From Lachnospiraceae bacterium (GTDB lineage Bacteria > Bacillota > Clostridia > Lachnospirales > Lachnospiraceae): a DNA stretch of 49,581 bases. Below, piece after piece: positions 26,158 to 34,201 of the stretch. Each line of letters opens with the position of its first letter. The first letter of the stretch is position 1. The DNA is taken from the NCBI GenBank assembly GCA_017619635.1, contig JAFZRZ010000034.1, positions 1 to 49,581 on the forward strand, in the 5' to 3' direction. The position numbers and the translations under genes are program-made. The notes under the pieces are model-generated. The model was not told the DNA's origin and ran no database searches. It saw only the letters and a program-made list of their open reading frames with translations.

Positions 26158-28446
26158 ATGATAACATTATCAAAAGGCGGAGCATATCTGATAAACGGAA
26201 CTGATATAGTTGAAGACTCACCGGAAGCTTTAAGTGCCGTTAAGGCAAAGACAGGCAAAGATGTGGTTAAGGAGGAAGCTTTAAAAGAGACCATCGCATA
26301 CGGCATCCTTGAAAGTCACAACACCTCCGGCAACATGGATAAGTTAAAGATCAGATTTGACAAGCTTACCAGCCACGATATCACATTTGTAGGAATCATA
26401 CAGACTGCAAGAGCATCAGGACTTGAGAAATTCCCCATGCCTTACGTGCTCACAAACTGTCATAACTCACTTTGTGCGGTAGGCGGTACGATAAACGAGG
26501 ATGACCACATGTTTGGTCTTACCTGCGCAAAGAAATACGGCGGAGTTTATGTACCCCCTCATCAGGCAGTTATACACCAGTTTGCACGTGAGATGTTAGC
26601 AGGCGGCGGAAGGATGATACTTGGTTCGGATTCACACACCCGTTACGGTGCTCTCGGTACCATGGCAATGGGTGAGGGCGGTCCCGAGCTTGTTAAGCAG
26701 CTTTTAAATCAGACTTACGACATAGACAGACCCGGCGTTATCGGCATATATATGACAGGTAAGCCTTCTAAGGGTGTAGGTCCCCAGGACGTGGCTATCG
26801 CTCTTATCGGTGCCGTGTTCTCAAGCGGATACGTAAAGAATAAAGTACTCGAGTTTGTAGGTCCCGGTGTGGCTAGCTTAAGCGCTGATTTCAGGATCGG
26901 TGTCGATGTAATGACCACAGAGACCACATGTCTTTCATCTATCTGGAAAACAGATGATGAGATAAAGGATTTCTATGACATACATGAGAGAAGTGAGGAT
27001 TACAAGGAGCTGAATCCGGGTGAGGTGGCATACTATGACGGTATGATAACCATCGACCTTGATAAGGTTAAACCCATGATCGCAATGCCTTTCCATCCTT
27101 CTAACGCATATACGATAGATGATGTTAATGCAAATCTTAAAGATGTGCTTCATGAGGTAGAGGAAAGAGCCAAGGTAAGCTTTGGTGACAGCATAGATTA
27201 CAGCCTTCAGGATAAGATAAGAAACGGTAAGCTGTATGTTGATCAGGGCGTTATCGCAGGATGTGCAGGCGGCGGATTTGAAAACATCTGTGCAGCTGCA
27301 GATATCCTCAAAGGATGCTATATAGGTGCGGATGAATTCACACTCAATGTTTATCCCGCATCTACTCCGATATATATGGAACTTATGAAGAACGGCTGTG
27401 CAACCACTCTTCTTGAGACAGGTGCGATACTTAAGACTGCATTCTGCGGACCGTGCTTCGGAGCAGGTGATACACCGGCAAACAATGCATTCTCTATCAG
27501 ACACAGCACACGTAACTTCCCGAACCGTGAAGGTTCAAAGGTTCAGAACGGCCAGATCGCTTCAGTTGCGCTCATGGATGCAAGATCCATCGCAGCAACG
27601 GCAGCAAACAAGGGTTATCTTACACCTGCTACAGAGATGGAAGGCCGCATAGGAGCTTATAAGTATCACTTTGACAGCAATATATACAAGAACAGAGTAT
27701 TTGACAGCAAGGGCGTTGCTGATCCTAGCGTTGAGATCAAGTTTGGTCCAAACATCAAGGACTGGCCGAAGATGTGTGCCCTTCCCGAGAATCTCGTATT
27801 GAAGGTTGTAAGTGAGATCCATGATCCCGTTACGACTACAGATGAGCTCATACCTTCAGGAGAGACTTCATCATACAGATCTAATCCTTTGGGTCTTGCA
27901 GAGTTTGCACTTTCAAGAAAAGATCCTGAGTATGTCGGCCGTGCAAAAGAGATACAGAAAGCACAGAACGCTGTCATGGCAGGAGAGGATGCATGCGCTG
28001 CACTTGCAGAGCTCAAACCTGTTATAGACGTTATAAAGAAAGAGGCAGGCGATTCGATAACAGATGATATTGGATATGGTTCAACCATATTTGCGGTTAA
28101 GCCCGGTGACGGATCTGCACGTGAGCAGGCTGCAAGCTGTCAGAAGGTACTTGGCGGCTGGGCTAACATCGCCAACGAATATGCGACCAAGAGATACCGT
28201 TCAAATCTTATCAACTGGGGTATGCTTCCTTTCATAATCAAGGATGGAGAGCTTCCGTTCAAGAACCTGGATTATCTGTTCATCCCCGGTATCAAGAAAG
28301 CGGTAGAAGAAAAAACATCTGTTATTAAAGCATACAAAGTAACAGGATCAGGCCTTGAGGAATTCGAGCTCACACTCGGAGATCTTACCGATGAGGAGAG
28401 ACAGATCATTCTTAAAGGATGCCTGATAAATTATAACAGGATTTAA
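26158..28446 (+). CDS. Aconitase-superfamily hydratase (YbhJ-like), substrate uncertain
   Basis: Fe-S hydratase of 762 residues with the aconitase domain order and C-terminal swivel domain. Cluster ligands can be read: one Cys in [11 protein letters not shown] (near 365) and two in [10 protein letters not shown] (near 430-433), matching the Cys358/421/424 pattern of aconitase. [15 protein letters not shown] and [10 protein letters not shown] are also present. Two active-site stretches differ from housekeeping aconitase: GCAGGGFEN stands for SCTNSSYED, and GSAREQ for GSSREH. This resembles the uncharacterised hydratase group that includes E. coli YbhJ. No citrate synthase or isocitrate dehydrogenase gene is nearby. 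AAGGAG precedes the ATG. It may be an aconitase, or act on a related hydroxy-acid. Confidence 0.8.
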   Translation: MITLSKGGAYLINGTDIVEDSPEALSAVKAKTGKDVVKEEALKETIAYGILESHNTSGNMDKLKIRFDKLTSHDITFVGIIQTARASGLEKFPMPYVLTNCHNSLCAVGGTINEDDHMFGLTCAKKYGGVYVPPHQAVIHQFAREMLAGGGRMILGSDSHTRYGALGTMAMGEGGPELVKQLLNQTYDIDRPGVIGIYMTGKPSKGVGPQDVAIALIGAVFSSGYVKNKVLEFVGPGVASLSADFRIGVDVMTTETTCLSSIWKTDDEIKDFYDIHERSEDYKELNPGEVAYYDGMITIDLDKVKPMIAMPFHPSNAYTIDDVNANLKDVLHEVEERAKVSFGDSIDYSLQDKIRNGKLYVDQGVIAGCAGGGFENICAAADILKGCYIGADEFTLNVYPASTPIYMELMKNGCATTLLETGAILKTAFCGPCFGAGDTPANNAFSIRHSTRNFPNREGSKVQNGQIASVALMDARSIAATAANKGYLTPATEMEGRIGAYKYHFDSNIYKNRVFDSKGVADPSVEIKFGPNIKDWPKMCALPENLVLKVVSEIHDPVTTTDELIPSGETSSYRSNPLGLAEFALSRKDPEYVGRAKEIQKAQNAVMAGEDACAALAELKPVIDVIKKEAGDSITDDIGYGSTIFAVKPGDGSAREQAASCQKVLGGWANIANEYATKRYRSNLINWGMLPFIIKDGELPFKNLDYLFIPGIKKAVEEKTSVIKAYKVTGSGLEEFELTLGDLTDEERQIILKGCLINYNRI

Positions 28447-28587
28447 TTATTGCAACAGAAAAACCTATACTAAGCAGCTTCCTGCAGGCAGAAGTTCCAA
28501 ACAGGAGTGGACATAGTTCATAGAGCCGGCAGCGGGACAGGAGAGGTCATAACCGACCTTGCCAAAGCGTTGGTTAGGAGTCATAAT
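28447..28587 (+). other. Structured untranslated region, possible small RNA or leader
   Basis: No ORF of note. Several helices can be drawn: CTTC(C)TG/CAGAAG near 28478-28495, AGGTC/GACCT near 28546-28561, nested in GGCA/TGCC, and an alternative AACCGAC/GTTGGTT that excludes the previous helix. A terminator follows. This could be a structured 3' untranslated region, a small RNA, or a leader that regulates the next gene. I do not recognise a riboswitch, 6S or SRP RNA signature. Confidence 0.35.
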
Positions 28588-28589
28588 AT

Positions 28590-28620
28590 AAAAGGCGTGT
28601 GTTAATGCACACGTCTTTTG
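28590..28620 (+). terminator. Intrinsic terminator upstream of the first GNAT gene
   Basis: GGCGTGTG (28594-28601) pairs with CACACGTC (28608-28615) around TTAATG, flanked by AAAA and TTTTG. Confidence 0.85.
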
Positions 28621-28627
28621 TTATAAT
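28619..28627 (+). promoter_or_regulatory. Extended -10 promoter of the GNAT gene at 28651
   Basis: TGTTATAAT is a perfect extended -10, overlapping the last base of the preceding terminator and 23 bp before the ATG. No good -35 is seen. Confidence 0.5.
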
Positions 28628-28650
28628 GTTTTATTGAGTGAGGAAAGCAT

Positions 28651-29133
28651 ATGAGCAGTGAGATAATCTATGATACAGCCAATGTGAACGATATAAGCGA
28701 GCTTGTAAGACTGCGTATCGCATATATGATAGATGATTTCGGAAGTATAAGCGATCATGAGAAAAAATGTATGGAGGAGCAGCTTCCGGGTTATTTTGAA
28801 AGGAAACTCGGAAAGGAGCTTATCGCATTTGTCGCAAGAGCTGAGGGCAGACTTGTTGCCGCAGCATATCTTCTGATAATAGAAAAGCCCGCAAATCCCT
28901 TCCTTTTAAACGGGTATGACAGCGAGGTATTAAGCGTTTATACAGAACCGGAGTACAGGGCAAGGGGGATATGTTCAAAGCTTATGAGCAACATGATCAA
29001 TTATGCCAGAGAAAAAGACATCTGTCGTATCGATCTTGTGGCCACAAAAGAAGGATATCCTGTGTACAAAAAGCTGGGCTTTGAGGACAGGGTACAGAAA
29101 TACCTCGATATGAGGATGAAACTTAAACAGTAA
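28651..29133 (+). CDS. GNAT family N-acetyltransferase
   Basis: Transfers an acetyl group from acetyl-CoA to an unknown amine. The central acceptor strand and acetyl-CoA pyrophosphate loop read SVYTEPEYRARGICSKLM (near 90-107), the R/Q-x-x-G-x-A/G motif in the form RARGIC. The C-terminal KEGYPVYKKLGFEDR is the usual tail. Length is 160 residues. GAGGAAAGC precedes the ATG. It is the first of six GNAT genes in 8 kb. Substrate unknown. Confidence 0.88.
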   Translation: MSSEIIYDTANVNDISELVRLRIAYMIDDFGSISDHEKKCMEEQLPGYFERKLGKELIAFVARAEGRLVAAAYLLIIEKPANPFLLNGYDSEVLSVYTEPEYRARGICSKLMSNMINYAREKDICRIDLVATKEGYPVYKKLGFEDRVQKYLDMRMKLKQ

Positions 29134-29160
29134 AAGAGTTGGGGAAAAGAGAGGGATCTT

Positions 29161-29544
29161 ATGATAATAGAACATGTCGCAATGTTTTTTGACGATCTCG
29201 AAAAGGCGAGAGACTTCTTTATAAAGTATTTCGGTGCAAGCTCCAATGAGGGCTATCATAATGAGACAACGGATTTCAGATCTTATTTTTTAAGTTTTGA
29301 CAGTGGGGCACGTCTTGAGATCATGAACAAACCGGGTTTGCAAGAAGGCGTAAAGGAAGTTGAGACGACAGGCTACTCGCATGTCGCTTTTTCCGTAGGA
29401 AGCAGACAGGAGGTCGACAGACTCACGGCTCTGTTCAAAGAGGACGGATTTGAGGTCCTGAGAGGTCCCAGGACAACAGGCGACGGATATTATGAGAGCT
29501 GCATAGTCGATCTGGAAGGTAATTCGATAGAGATCACCGTTTGA
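29161..29544 (+). CDS. VOC/glyoxalase-like metal-binding protein
   Basis: A 127-residue protein with two beta-alpha-beta-beta-beta modules: IEHVAMFFDDLEKARDFF at the start and TTGYSHVAFSVGSRQEVDRL in the middle. His residues in both modules and Glu in ARLEIMN and NSIEITV can form the metal site of the glyoxalase/bleomycin resistance/dioxygenase superfamily. Possible roles include methylglyoxal handling or drug binding; the sequence does not decide. It follows the GNAT gene by 27 bp with a GGGGAAAAGAGAGG ribosome region, so the two are probably co-transcribed. Confidence 0.88.
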   Translation: MIIEHVAMFFDDLEKARDFFIKYFGASSNEGYHNETTDFRSYFLSFDSGARLEIMNKPGLQEGVKEVETTGYSHVAFSVGSRQEVDRLTALFKEDGFEVLRGPRTTGDGYYESCIVDLEGNSIEITV

Positions 29545-29635
29545 TCTTTTGTATAATGAAAGTAGCAAAAACGCAACCTTTGGTTAATGTATAAGAGACC
29601 TGATGCCTCATATACTGTTTTTGGAGGTGATCGAA

Positions 29636-30307
29636 ATGGTATTTTCAGAGAAATTGCAGATATTAAGAAAGAATAAGGGACTTACACAGGAGGAACTCGC
29701 AGAAAAACTGGGAGTTTCCAGACAGGCAGTGGCCAAATGGGAGTCATCGCTTGTATATCCCGATATCTATAACCTGATCCAGATAAGCAATCTTATGAAT
29801 GTGAGCCTCGATTATCTGGTAAAAGAGCAGGAGTGCGAGGTAAGTATCAGACAGACAGCAAGAGAGGATCTGGATGAGCTTATAGAGTTCAGGCTTGAAG
29901 CCAATGTGAACACCTATGCAGCATATATGAATGAGACAGATCCCACAAGACCGTCCTCACACGATTTCAGATATGAGAACGGACAGTTCATGTATCATGA
30001 CACATATGTGGGCGGAGAAGAGTTTGCGGGACAGGAAGCTGTATTTAAAAACGGTACGGCCGTATATGCCATGAACTATATGGGCAGGGTACTTAATGAC
30101 AGGTTCAGCGGTGATTTCTTAAAGGAAGCACTCAGAAACGCAGATAAAAGCATGCCTTACAGGGGACCTGAGATTTATCAGTCGGGCGAGTATACCTACA
30201 GATGCAGCGTGACTGGAGACTTTACCTGGTTTCAGGGTTATGAGGAGATTTACCTTACTGATATAAAAGTCTATGAATGTTTCTTTCATGGCGGGATGCT
30301 AAGATGA
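29636..30307 (+). CDS. XRE-type DNA-binding protein with C-terminal DUF5680 domain
   Basis: The N-terminal helix-turn-helix (residues 1-62) has LTQEELAEKLGVSRQAVAKWES, a classic XRE pattern. The C-terminal part (about 75-220) contains NTYAAYMNETDPTRPSSHDF and FQGYEEIYLTDIKVYECFFHGG, which I recognise as the DUF5680 type often joined to XRE domains in Firmicutes. Its function is unknown. I use ATG 29636 (223 residues), 6-7 bp after TTGGAGGTGA; an upstream ATG at 29603 lacks a site. It may regulate its own GNAT-rich neighbourhood (inference). Confidence 0.88.
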   Translation: MVFSEKLQILRKNKGLTQEELAEKLGVSRQAVAKWESSLVYPDIYNLIQISNLMNVSLDYLVKEQECEVSIRQTAREDLDELIEFRLEANVNTYAAYMNETDPTRPSSHDFRYENGQFMYHDTYVGGEEFAGQEAVFKNGTAVYAMNYMGRVLNDRFSGDFLKEALRNADKSMPYRGPEIYQSGEYTYRCSVTGDFTWFQGYEEIYLTDIKVYECFFHGGMLR

Positions 30308-30324
30308 ACTAAAGGATAGATGAG

Positions 30325-30780
30325 ATGATAATAAAAGAACTGGATATTAAAGAACACAGAAAGCTTATAACTGATTTTTTCTTCAATGTTTTTACAAAGG
30401 AACCCTGGAATGATGACTGGAGCGATACTGACCAGCTGAATGCGTATATAGAAGATCTGGCGGGAAAGACCAATTCCCTTACCTACGGATTCTTTGAAAA
30501 TGACACCATATCAGAGGAGACTATGCTGGGTTTGACCATGGGATCTGTCAAGCACTGGTACAGAGGGACCGAATATCTGATAGATGAACTCTGTGTGCGC
30601 ACGGATAAACAGGGCATGGGAATAGGAACTGCCTTTATGGATGAGATCAAAAATACACTTACAAAAAAGGATATCCATAAGATCTTCCTTTTAACTGATA
30701 AAGATGCGCCTGCCTTTGAGTTTTATAAGAAGCAGGGCTTTGTTTTGGAGGATATGGTGGCACTTCACAGCACCTTTTAG
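30325..30780 (+). CDS. GNAT family N-acetyltransferase
   Basis: A 151-residue stand-alone GNAT. ELCVRTDKQGMGIGTAFMDEI (near 92-112) contains the acetyl-CoA loop QGMGIG, and DAPAFEFYKKQGFVLEDM is the C-terminal motif. The start IIKELDIKEHRKLITDFFFNVFTKEPWNDDW resembles a group of GNATs near aminoglycoside 6'-acetyltransferase-like proteins, but this is a weak hint. It follows the XRE-DUF5680 gene by 17 bp. Confidence 0.87.
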   Translation: MIIKELDIKEHRKLITDFFFNVFTKEPWNDDWSDTDQLNAYIEDLAGKTNSLTYGFFENDTISEETMLGLTMGSVKHWYRGTEYLIDELCVRTDKQGMGIGTAFMDEIKNTLTKKDIHKIFLLTDKDAPAFEFYKKQGFVLEDMVALHSTF

Positions 30781-30794
30781 CAGAGAGAAGACAT

Positions 30795-31400
30795 ATGCAA
30801 AGACCGGATTTTGATAACATAAAAGACTTTGATGAGTTTGGTAAGTATTACTGGTACAGGGAAGAACTCATAAATATATGTAAGGCTCACGGTTTAAAAC
30901 ATGACGGTTCAAAGATAGAGCTTTATAAGGTGGTGGAGGCGTACTTTTTGGGAGAGAAGATATTACCTCAAAAGAAAAAGAAAGCATCAAAGGCCACTGT
31001 TACTGAACTTAACCTTAATACAGGTCTCATAGAATGCGGCTTCACCTTCGGAAACCGCTTCAGGGAGTTTTTTAAGGAACAGACAGGAGAAGAGAACTTT
31101 AAATTCAATGTCGATATGGTCGCCAGTGCAAAGGCTGCAAAGGAAAACGGCGATGAGTCTTTCACGCTGGGGGATCTTCTTGATATCTACTATGGTAAAA
31201 AGACATATGCGACATATGACAGATCCGCCCTTCAATGGAACAGATTTGTAAAGGATTTCTGCTCTGATGATGCCACCTGCATTTATGAGGAGAGGCTAAA
31301 AGCTGCGGCTGCTCTTTGGAAGATCGTAAGGGAATCGGATATGAAAAAAGAGTATACTCATGAATTATTTGAAAAATATAAGGACATGATAGGAGAATGA
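30795..31400 (+). CDS. SAP-like domain protein with DUF6434-type C-terminal region
   Basis: A 201-residue protein. Residues about 15-50 (YYWYREELINICKAHGLKHDGSKIELYKVVEAYF) look like a SAP helix-extension-helix, a DNA-binding fold more familiar from eukaryotes. A basic linker (QKKKKASKA) follows. The rest (LIECGFTFGNRFREFF, TLGDLLDIYYGKK, SALQWNRFVKDFC) resembles the domain paired with SAP in other Firmicutes, named DUF6434 as I recall it. No catalytic motif is seen. It lies 14 bp after one GNAT and 1 bp before another, so is within an operon. Nucleic-acid binding is inferred only. Confidence 0.75.
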   Translation: MQRPDFDNIKDFDEFGKYYWYREELINICKAHGLKHDGSKIELYKVVEAYFLGEKILPQKKKKASKATVTELNLNTGLIECGFTFGNRFREFFKEQTGEENFKFNVDMVASAKAAKENGDESFTLGDLLDIYYGKKTYATYDRSALQWNRFVKDFCSDDATCIYEERLKAAAALWKIVRESDMKKEYTHELFEKYKDMIGE

Positions 31401-31401
31401 C

Positions 31402-31860
31402 ATGGTAAAACAGATCTTTGATGATGAACAGAAGAGTAAGATAGCAAGATATATACTGGAGTCTCTTACGGAATGGTTTGAGGTTGTTGAGAGCAGAGAG
31501 GAATATATAAGAGATTCAAAGGGAAAGGATTTCTTTGCTGCTTTTGATGATAATGACAATGTCACCGGCTTTTTATATCTTAAGGAGACGGGAAAAGACA
31601 CTGTTGAGCTTGCCGTGATGGGAGTGCTCAAGGAATGCCATAAAAAGGGCACGGGAAGGGCTCTGTTTGAGGCAGCAAGACAGACGGCAGCAAAGGAAGG
31701 TTACACCTTTATCCAGGTAAAGACGGTAAAGATGGGCATGTATGAGGATTATGACAGGACCAACCGTTTTTATCAGTCAGTCGGATTTAAGGAGCTGGAG
31801 GTGTTCCCCACATACTGGGATGAGGCCAATCCCTGCCAGATATATATAATGAATGTCTGA
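31402..31860 (+). CDS. GNAT family N-acetyltransferase
   Basis: A 152-residue GNAT. ELAVMGVLKECHKKGTGRALFEAARQTA (near 70-95) holds the acetyl-CoA loop HKKGTGRAL, and YDRTNRFYQSVGFKELEVFPTYWDEANPC is the C-terminal motif. The last part, with a WDE segment, is typical of a GNAT subgroup of unknown substrate. TAGGAG precedes the ATG. It directly follows the SAP-like gene. A strong separate promoter begins 50 bp after its stop. Confidence 0.88.
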   Translation: MVKQIFDDEQKSKIARYILESLTEWFEVVESREEYIRDSKGKDFFAAFDDNDNVTGFLYLKETGKDTVELAVMGVLKECHKKGTGRALFEAARQTAAKEGYTFIQVKTVKMGMYEDYDRTNRFYQSVGFKELEVFPTYWDEANPCQIYIMNV

Positions 31861-31909
31861 TCTGTCGGAAAATTATAATGCATGATCGAAAAAGTGTGAA
31901 AAATTATGC

Positions 31910-31938
31910 TTGACATATAAATGATCAGTCATTATACT
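31910..31938 (+). promoter_or_regulatory. Consensus promoter with internal operator-like dyad, upstream of the leader ORF
   Basis: TTGACA (31910-31915), 17-bp spacer, TATACT (31933-31938). Within the spacer is an inverted repeat AATGA-TCAG-TCATT (31920-31933), which touches the first base of the -10. A repressor bound there would block the promoter. Transcription should start near 31945, about 230 nt before the GNAT gene it serves. Confidence 0.85.
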
Positions 31939-31971
31939 TTACAAACATATAAACAAGAAAGGAAAAACAGG

Positions 31972-32082
31972 ATGTTTAATCTGATTACCAGAATTGAAAG
32001 AACTTCTTACGTGACAACACATGTGATACCTGTGTATTGTCTGTTTTGTGTTATTTCAAATAAAGGTAAGGATAAGCTGTAG
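31972..32082 (+). CDS. 36-residue leader peptide ORF of a candidate attenuator
   Basis: A short ORF, too small for routine gene finding. It starts ATG 31972 after AAGAAAGGAAAAACAGG and ends TAG 32080-32082. The peptide starts MFNLITRIERTSYVTT, has a hydrophobic middle (HVIPVYCLFCVI) and a lysine-rich end (SNKGKDKL). Its position between a strong promoter and a terminator just before a GNAT gene suggests it is translated to control readthrough, as for leader peptides of antibiotic-resistance genes. Its last codons carry GGTAAG and GATAAG, both complementary to the terminator's 5' arm. I do not recognise the peptide. Confidence 0.6.
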   Translation: MFNLITRIERTSYVTTHVIPVYCLFCVISNKGKDKL

Positions 32083-32120
32083 GTTTTTCGTGATAAATGA
32101 TCTGATAGATTTCTGTGAAT

Positions 32121-32155
32121 AAACCACTTATCTGTATGGGTAAGTGGTTTTCTTG
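32121..32155 (+). terminator. Intrinsic terminator/attenuator before the GNAT gene at 32175
   Basis: AACCACTTATC (32122-32132) pairs with GGTAAGTGGTT (32139-32149) around TGTATG, then TTCTTGTTT. It lies inside the transcript, between the leader ORF and the AAAGGAGGG ribosome site of the GNAT gene. The 5' arm CTTATC (32127-32132) is exactly complementary to GATAAG (32071-32076) and, with one G-T pair, to GGTAAG (32065-32070) at the end of the leader ORF. Confidence 0.85.
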
Positions 32156-32174
32156 TTTAAAAAGGAGGGAAAAC

Positions 32175-32645
32175 ATGGAGATAGTTTATAAGAAACTGAC
32201 CTTTGACGAGCTGGATACGTTTATTGATATGAGGATAAAACAGCTTACAGAGGAATATGAGTCTGAAGGAAAAGAAGTGCCTAGGGATGTTGATCTCAGA
32301 TCGGCTTTAAATGACTTTTACCACAGACACATAAAGGATTGTACATTTGTTTCATGGCTTGCGATGGACGGTAAAAAGATAGTGGGTACCAGCGGCATGT
32401 CATTTGTTGAGAAACCTCCGTATTTTACCTGCCCGACAGGAAGACTCGGACTGCTCTCCAGCATGTTCACAGATCCCGGTTACAGACGTATGGGTATAGC
32501 CAAAGAACTGCTCGACAGAGTGGTGAATGAGGCAAGAGAGTATGGATGCGGTGCTGTGCATATCACGGCTTCTGATATGGGAGTAAAGCTTTATACGGCG
32601 TACGGATTTAAGCATAACGGAAACTTTATGCAGTACAGCCTGTAA
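32175..32645 (+). CDS. GNAT family N-acetyltransferase controlled by a leader
   Basis: A 156-residue GNAT. SSMFTDPGYRRMGIAKELLDRV (near 95-116) contains the acetyl-CoA loop RRMGIA, and MGVKLYTAYGFKHNGNFMQYSL is the end. The start is ATG 32175, 5-6 bp after AAAGGAGGG; an upstream in-frame reading would overlap the terminator and is not supported. The enzyme resembles small GNATs of the kind that acetylate antibiotics or polyamines, but no substrate can be inferred from sequence. Its long regulated leader suggests it responds to something that affects translation. Confidence 0.88.
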   Translation: MEIVYKKLTFDELDTFIDMRIKQLTEEYESEGKEVPRDVDLRSALNDFYHRHIKDCTFVSWLAMDGKKIVGTSGMSFVEKPPYFTCPTGRLGLLSSMFTDPGYRRMGIAKELLDRVVNEAREYGCGAVHITASDMGVKLYTAYGFKHNGNFMQYSL

Positions 32646-32657
32646 GAGGTAACAAAG

Positions 32658-33434
32658 ATGAATGAAACAGAAAAGATAAGGTATCTGGAAAGACTGGCAG
32701 CAAACGGATATGTGCCGCTTGAGACTTTGGAGTATGACGGATGGCAGCTTGGTTTCTCAAACGGTTATACGGGACGGGCAAACTCGGTACTTATAAAGGG
32801 TGATTCAACCATCACTCTTGAAGAGAAAGTAAGATACTGTGAGAAAGAATATGCATCAAGAGATCTTCCATGTATGTTCAAGCTGACAGATGCGGATAAT
32901 GACATTAACGACTATCTGCTCAAACACGGTTATAAGATAGCAAAGACCACTGATCTTATGATACTTGATCTGAGCGAACTTAATACAGAGGATGATCTTT
33001 CAGATATTTACAGTGATGTGGTATTTGAGACCACTCCCGATGACTGGTTTAAATATTATTTTGAATATGAAAAACTAAGTGAGACCGAAAGAGACATATG
33101 CGCAAAGATCCATTCCAAGGTTAAGGCCCAAAAGATCTATATAAAGGTATTAAAGGAAGGAAAGGTTGCTGCAGTGGCATCTGTCGTGGTAGAAGACGGA
33201 TACAGCCTTTTGCATAACGTGATAGTGGATCCGGCCTTCCGTAAGATGGGACTAGGTAAAAAGCTCTGTCAGGCAGCCATAGCCAAATCAAAAGAAGCGG
33301 GAGCGGAATACTCATATCTGCAGGTCATGCAGAGTAATGATATCGCTGTTAACCTGTATAAGAGTATTGGATTTAAAAAGCTCTATTCATACTGGTATAT
33401 AAGCAACAGAATTGAAAACAAGGAGATAAAGTGA
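32658..33434 (+). CDS. GNAT protein with degenerate N-terminal and intact C-terminal domain
   Basis: A 258-residue protein, longer than its GNAT neighbours. Residues about 1-120 have a GNAT-like N-terminal fold without a clear acetyl-CoA loop (similar proteins carry a degenerate first domain). Residues 140-255 have the standard motif NVIVDPAFRKMGLGKKLCQAAI and LQVMQSNDIAVNLYKSIGF. Substrate unknown. It follows the previous GNAT by 12 bp and its stop overlaps the start codons of the nucleoside phosphorylase gene, so it belongs to that operon. Confidence 0.88.
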   Translation: MNETEKIRYLERLAANGYVPLETLEYDGWQLGFSNGYTGRANSVLIKGDSTITLEEKVRYCEKEYASRDLPCMFKLTDADNDINDYLLKHGYKIAKTTDLMILDLSELNTEDDLSDIYSDVVFETTPDDWFKYYFEYEKLSETERDICAKIHSKVKAQKIYIKVLKEGKVAAVASVVVEDGYSLLHNVIVDPAFRKMGLGKKLCQAAIAKSKEAGAEYSYLQVMQSNDIAVNLYKSIGFKKLYSYWYISNRIENKEIK

Positions 33435-34201
33435 TGATAACCGATACATTTGATCCCGTTTCAGAGGAAATAATAAAGGTATGGAAGAATGAGGATGCAA
33501 AGCCTGTTGATGCGTGTATACTGACATTTTCCGGAGAGATCCTCAAATATGTGCTTGAACAGTATGACTGCCATCTTTTTGGAAATCTCTATTCATCAAA
33601 CGGAGCCAATCCCATATATGGTTTTACCTGTGAGGGAAAGGAATTCGCGGTATATATGTCATATGTGGGTGCACCTGCATGTGTGGCCGATATAGAGGAT
33701 ACTCTGTCAGTAATAAAAACCGGCAAATATATAGTGTTTGGCGGTTCGGGATGTCTTAACAAGGAGATAGCAAGAGGCAGAGTGATGGTGCCCACCGAGG
33801 CATACAGGGACGAGGGAACATCCTATCATTACGCTCCTGCATCCGATCATATAACAATAAAGAATTCTGCTATAGTCGAAGCGTTTATGAAAGAGTCCGG
33901 ACTTCCATATATATGCGGAAAGACCTGGACGACTGATGCACCCCACAGGGAAACAAGGGATAACTTTGAAAAAAGAAAACAGGATGGATGCATATCAGTT
34001 GAGATGGAATGCGCGGCAGTGGAGGCAATGTGTGACTATAGAGGCCTTGATGCGTATTTCTTCTTTACCTGCGGTGACCTTCTGGATGCACCAAAATGGG
34101 ATGCAAGAATGAAGAAAGGACAGAAAAAGGATACACAGCACGATCCCGGACACTTTGATATAGCACTTGAACTTGCGAGGTTTGTAACTGATGGAGAATA
34201 A
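33434..34201 (+). CDS. Nucleoside phosphorylase (PNP/UDP family)
   Basis: A cytoplasmic enzyme of 255 residues that would split a nucleoside with phosphate into base and ribose 1-phosphate. The active-site signature SVEMECAAVEAMCDYRGL is close to the ribose-binding EME of uridine and purine nucleoside phosphorylases. The GGSGCLNKEIARGRVMVPTEAYRDEGTSYHY segment matches the phosphate and base pocket region. Base preference is not clear; the nearest look is to uridine phosphorylase-like proteins. ATG 33434 overlaps the previous stop; a GTG one codon earlier is also possible. It overlaps the methyltransferase gene by 11 bp. Confidence 0.85.
   Translation: MITDTFDPVSEEIIKVWKNEDAKPVDACILTFSGEILKYVLEQYDCHLFGNLYSSNGANPIYGFTCEGKEFAVYMSYVGAPACVADIEDTLSVIKTGKYIVFGGSGCLNKEIARGRVMVPTEAYRDEGTSYHYAPASDHITIKNSAIVEAFMKESGLPYICGKTWTTDAPHRETRDNFEKRKQDGCISVEMECAAVEAMCDYRGLDAYFFFTCGDLLDAPKWDARMKKGQKKDTQHDPGHFDIALELARFVTDGE

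Noticed and set aside
26935..27504. A 189-codon open frame on the minus strand within the hydratase gene
   Set aside because: It lies wholly opposite a gene with strong family motifs, has no ribosome site, and its translation resembles no protein.
28447..28590. The structured region as SRP RNA, 6S RNA, RNase P RNA or a known riboswitch
   Set aside because: None of the signature sequences I know for those RNAs is present.
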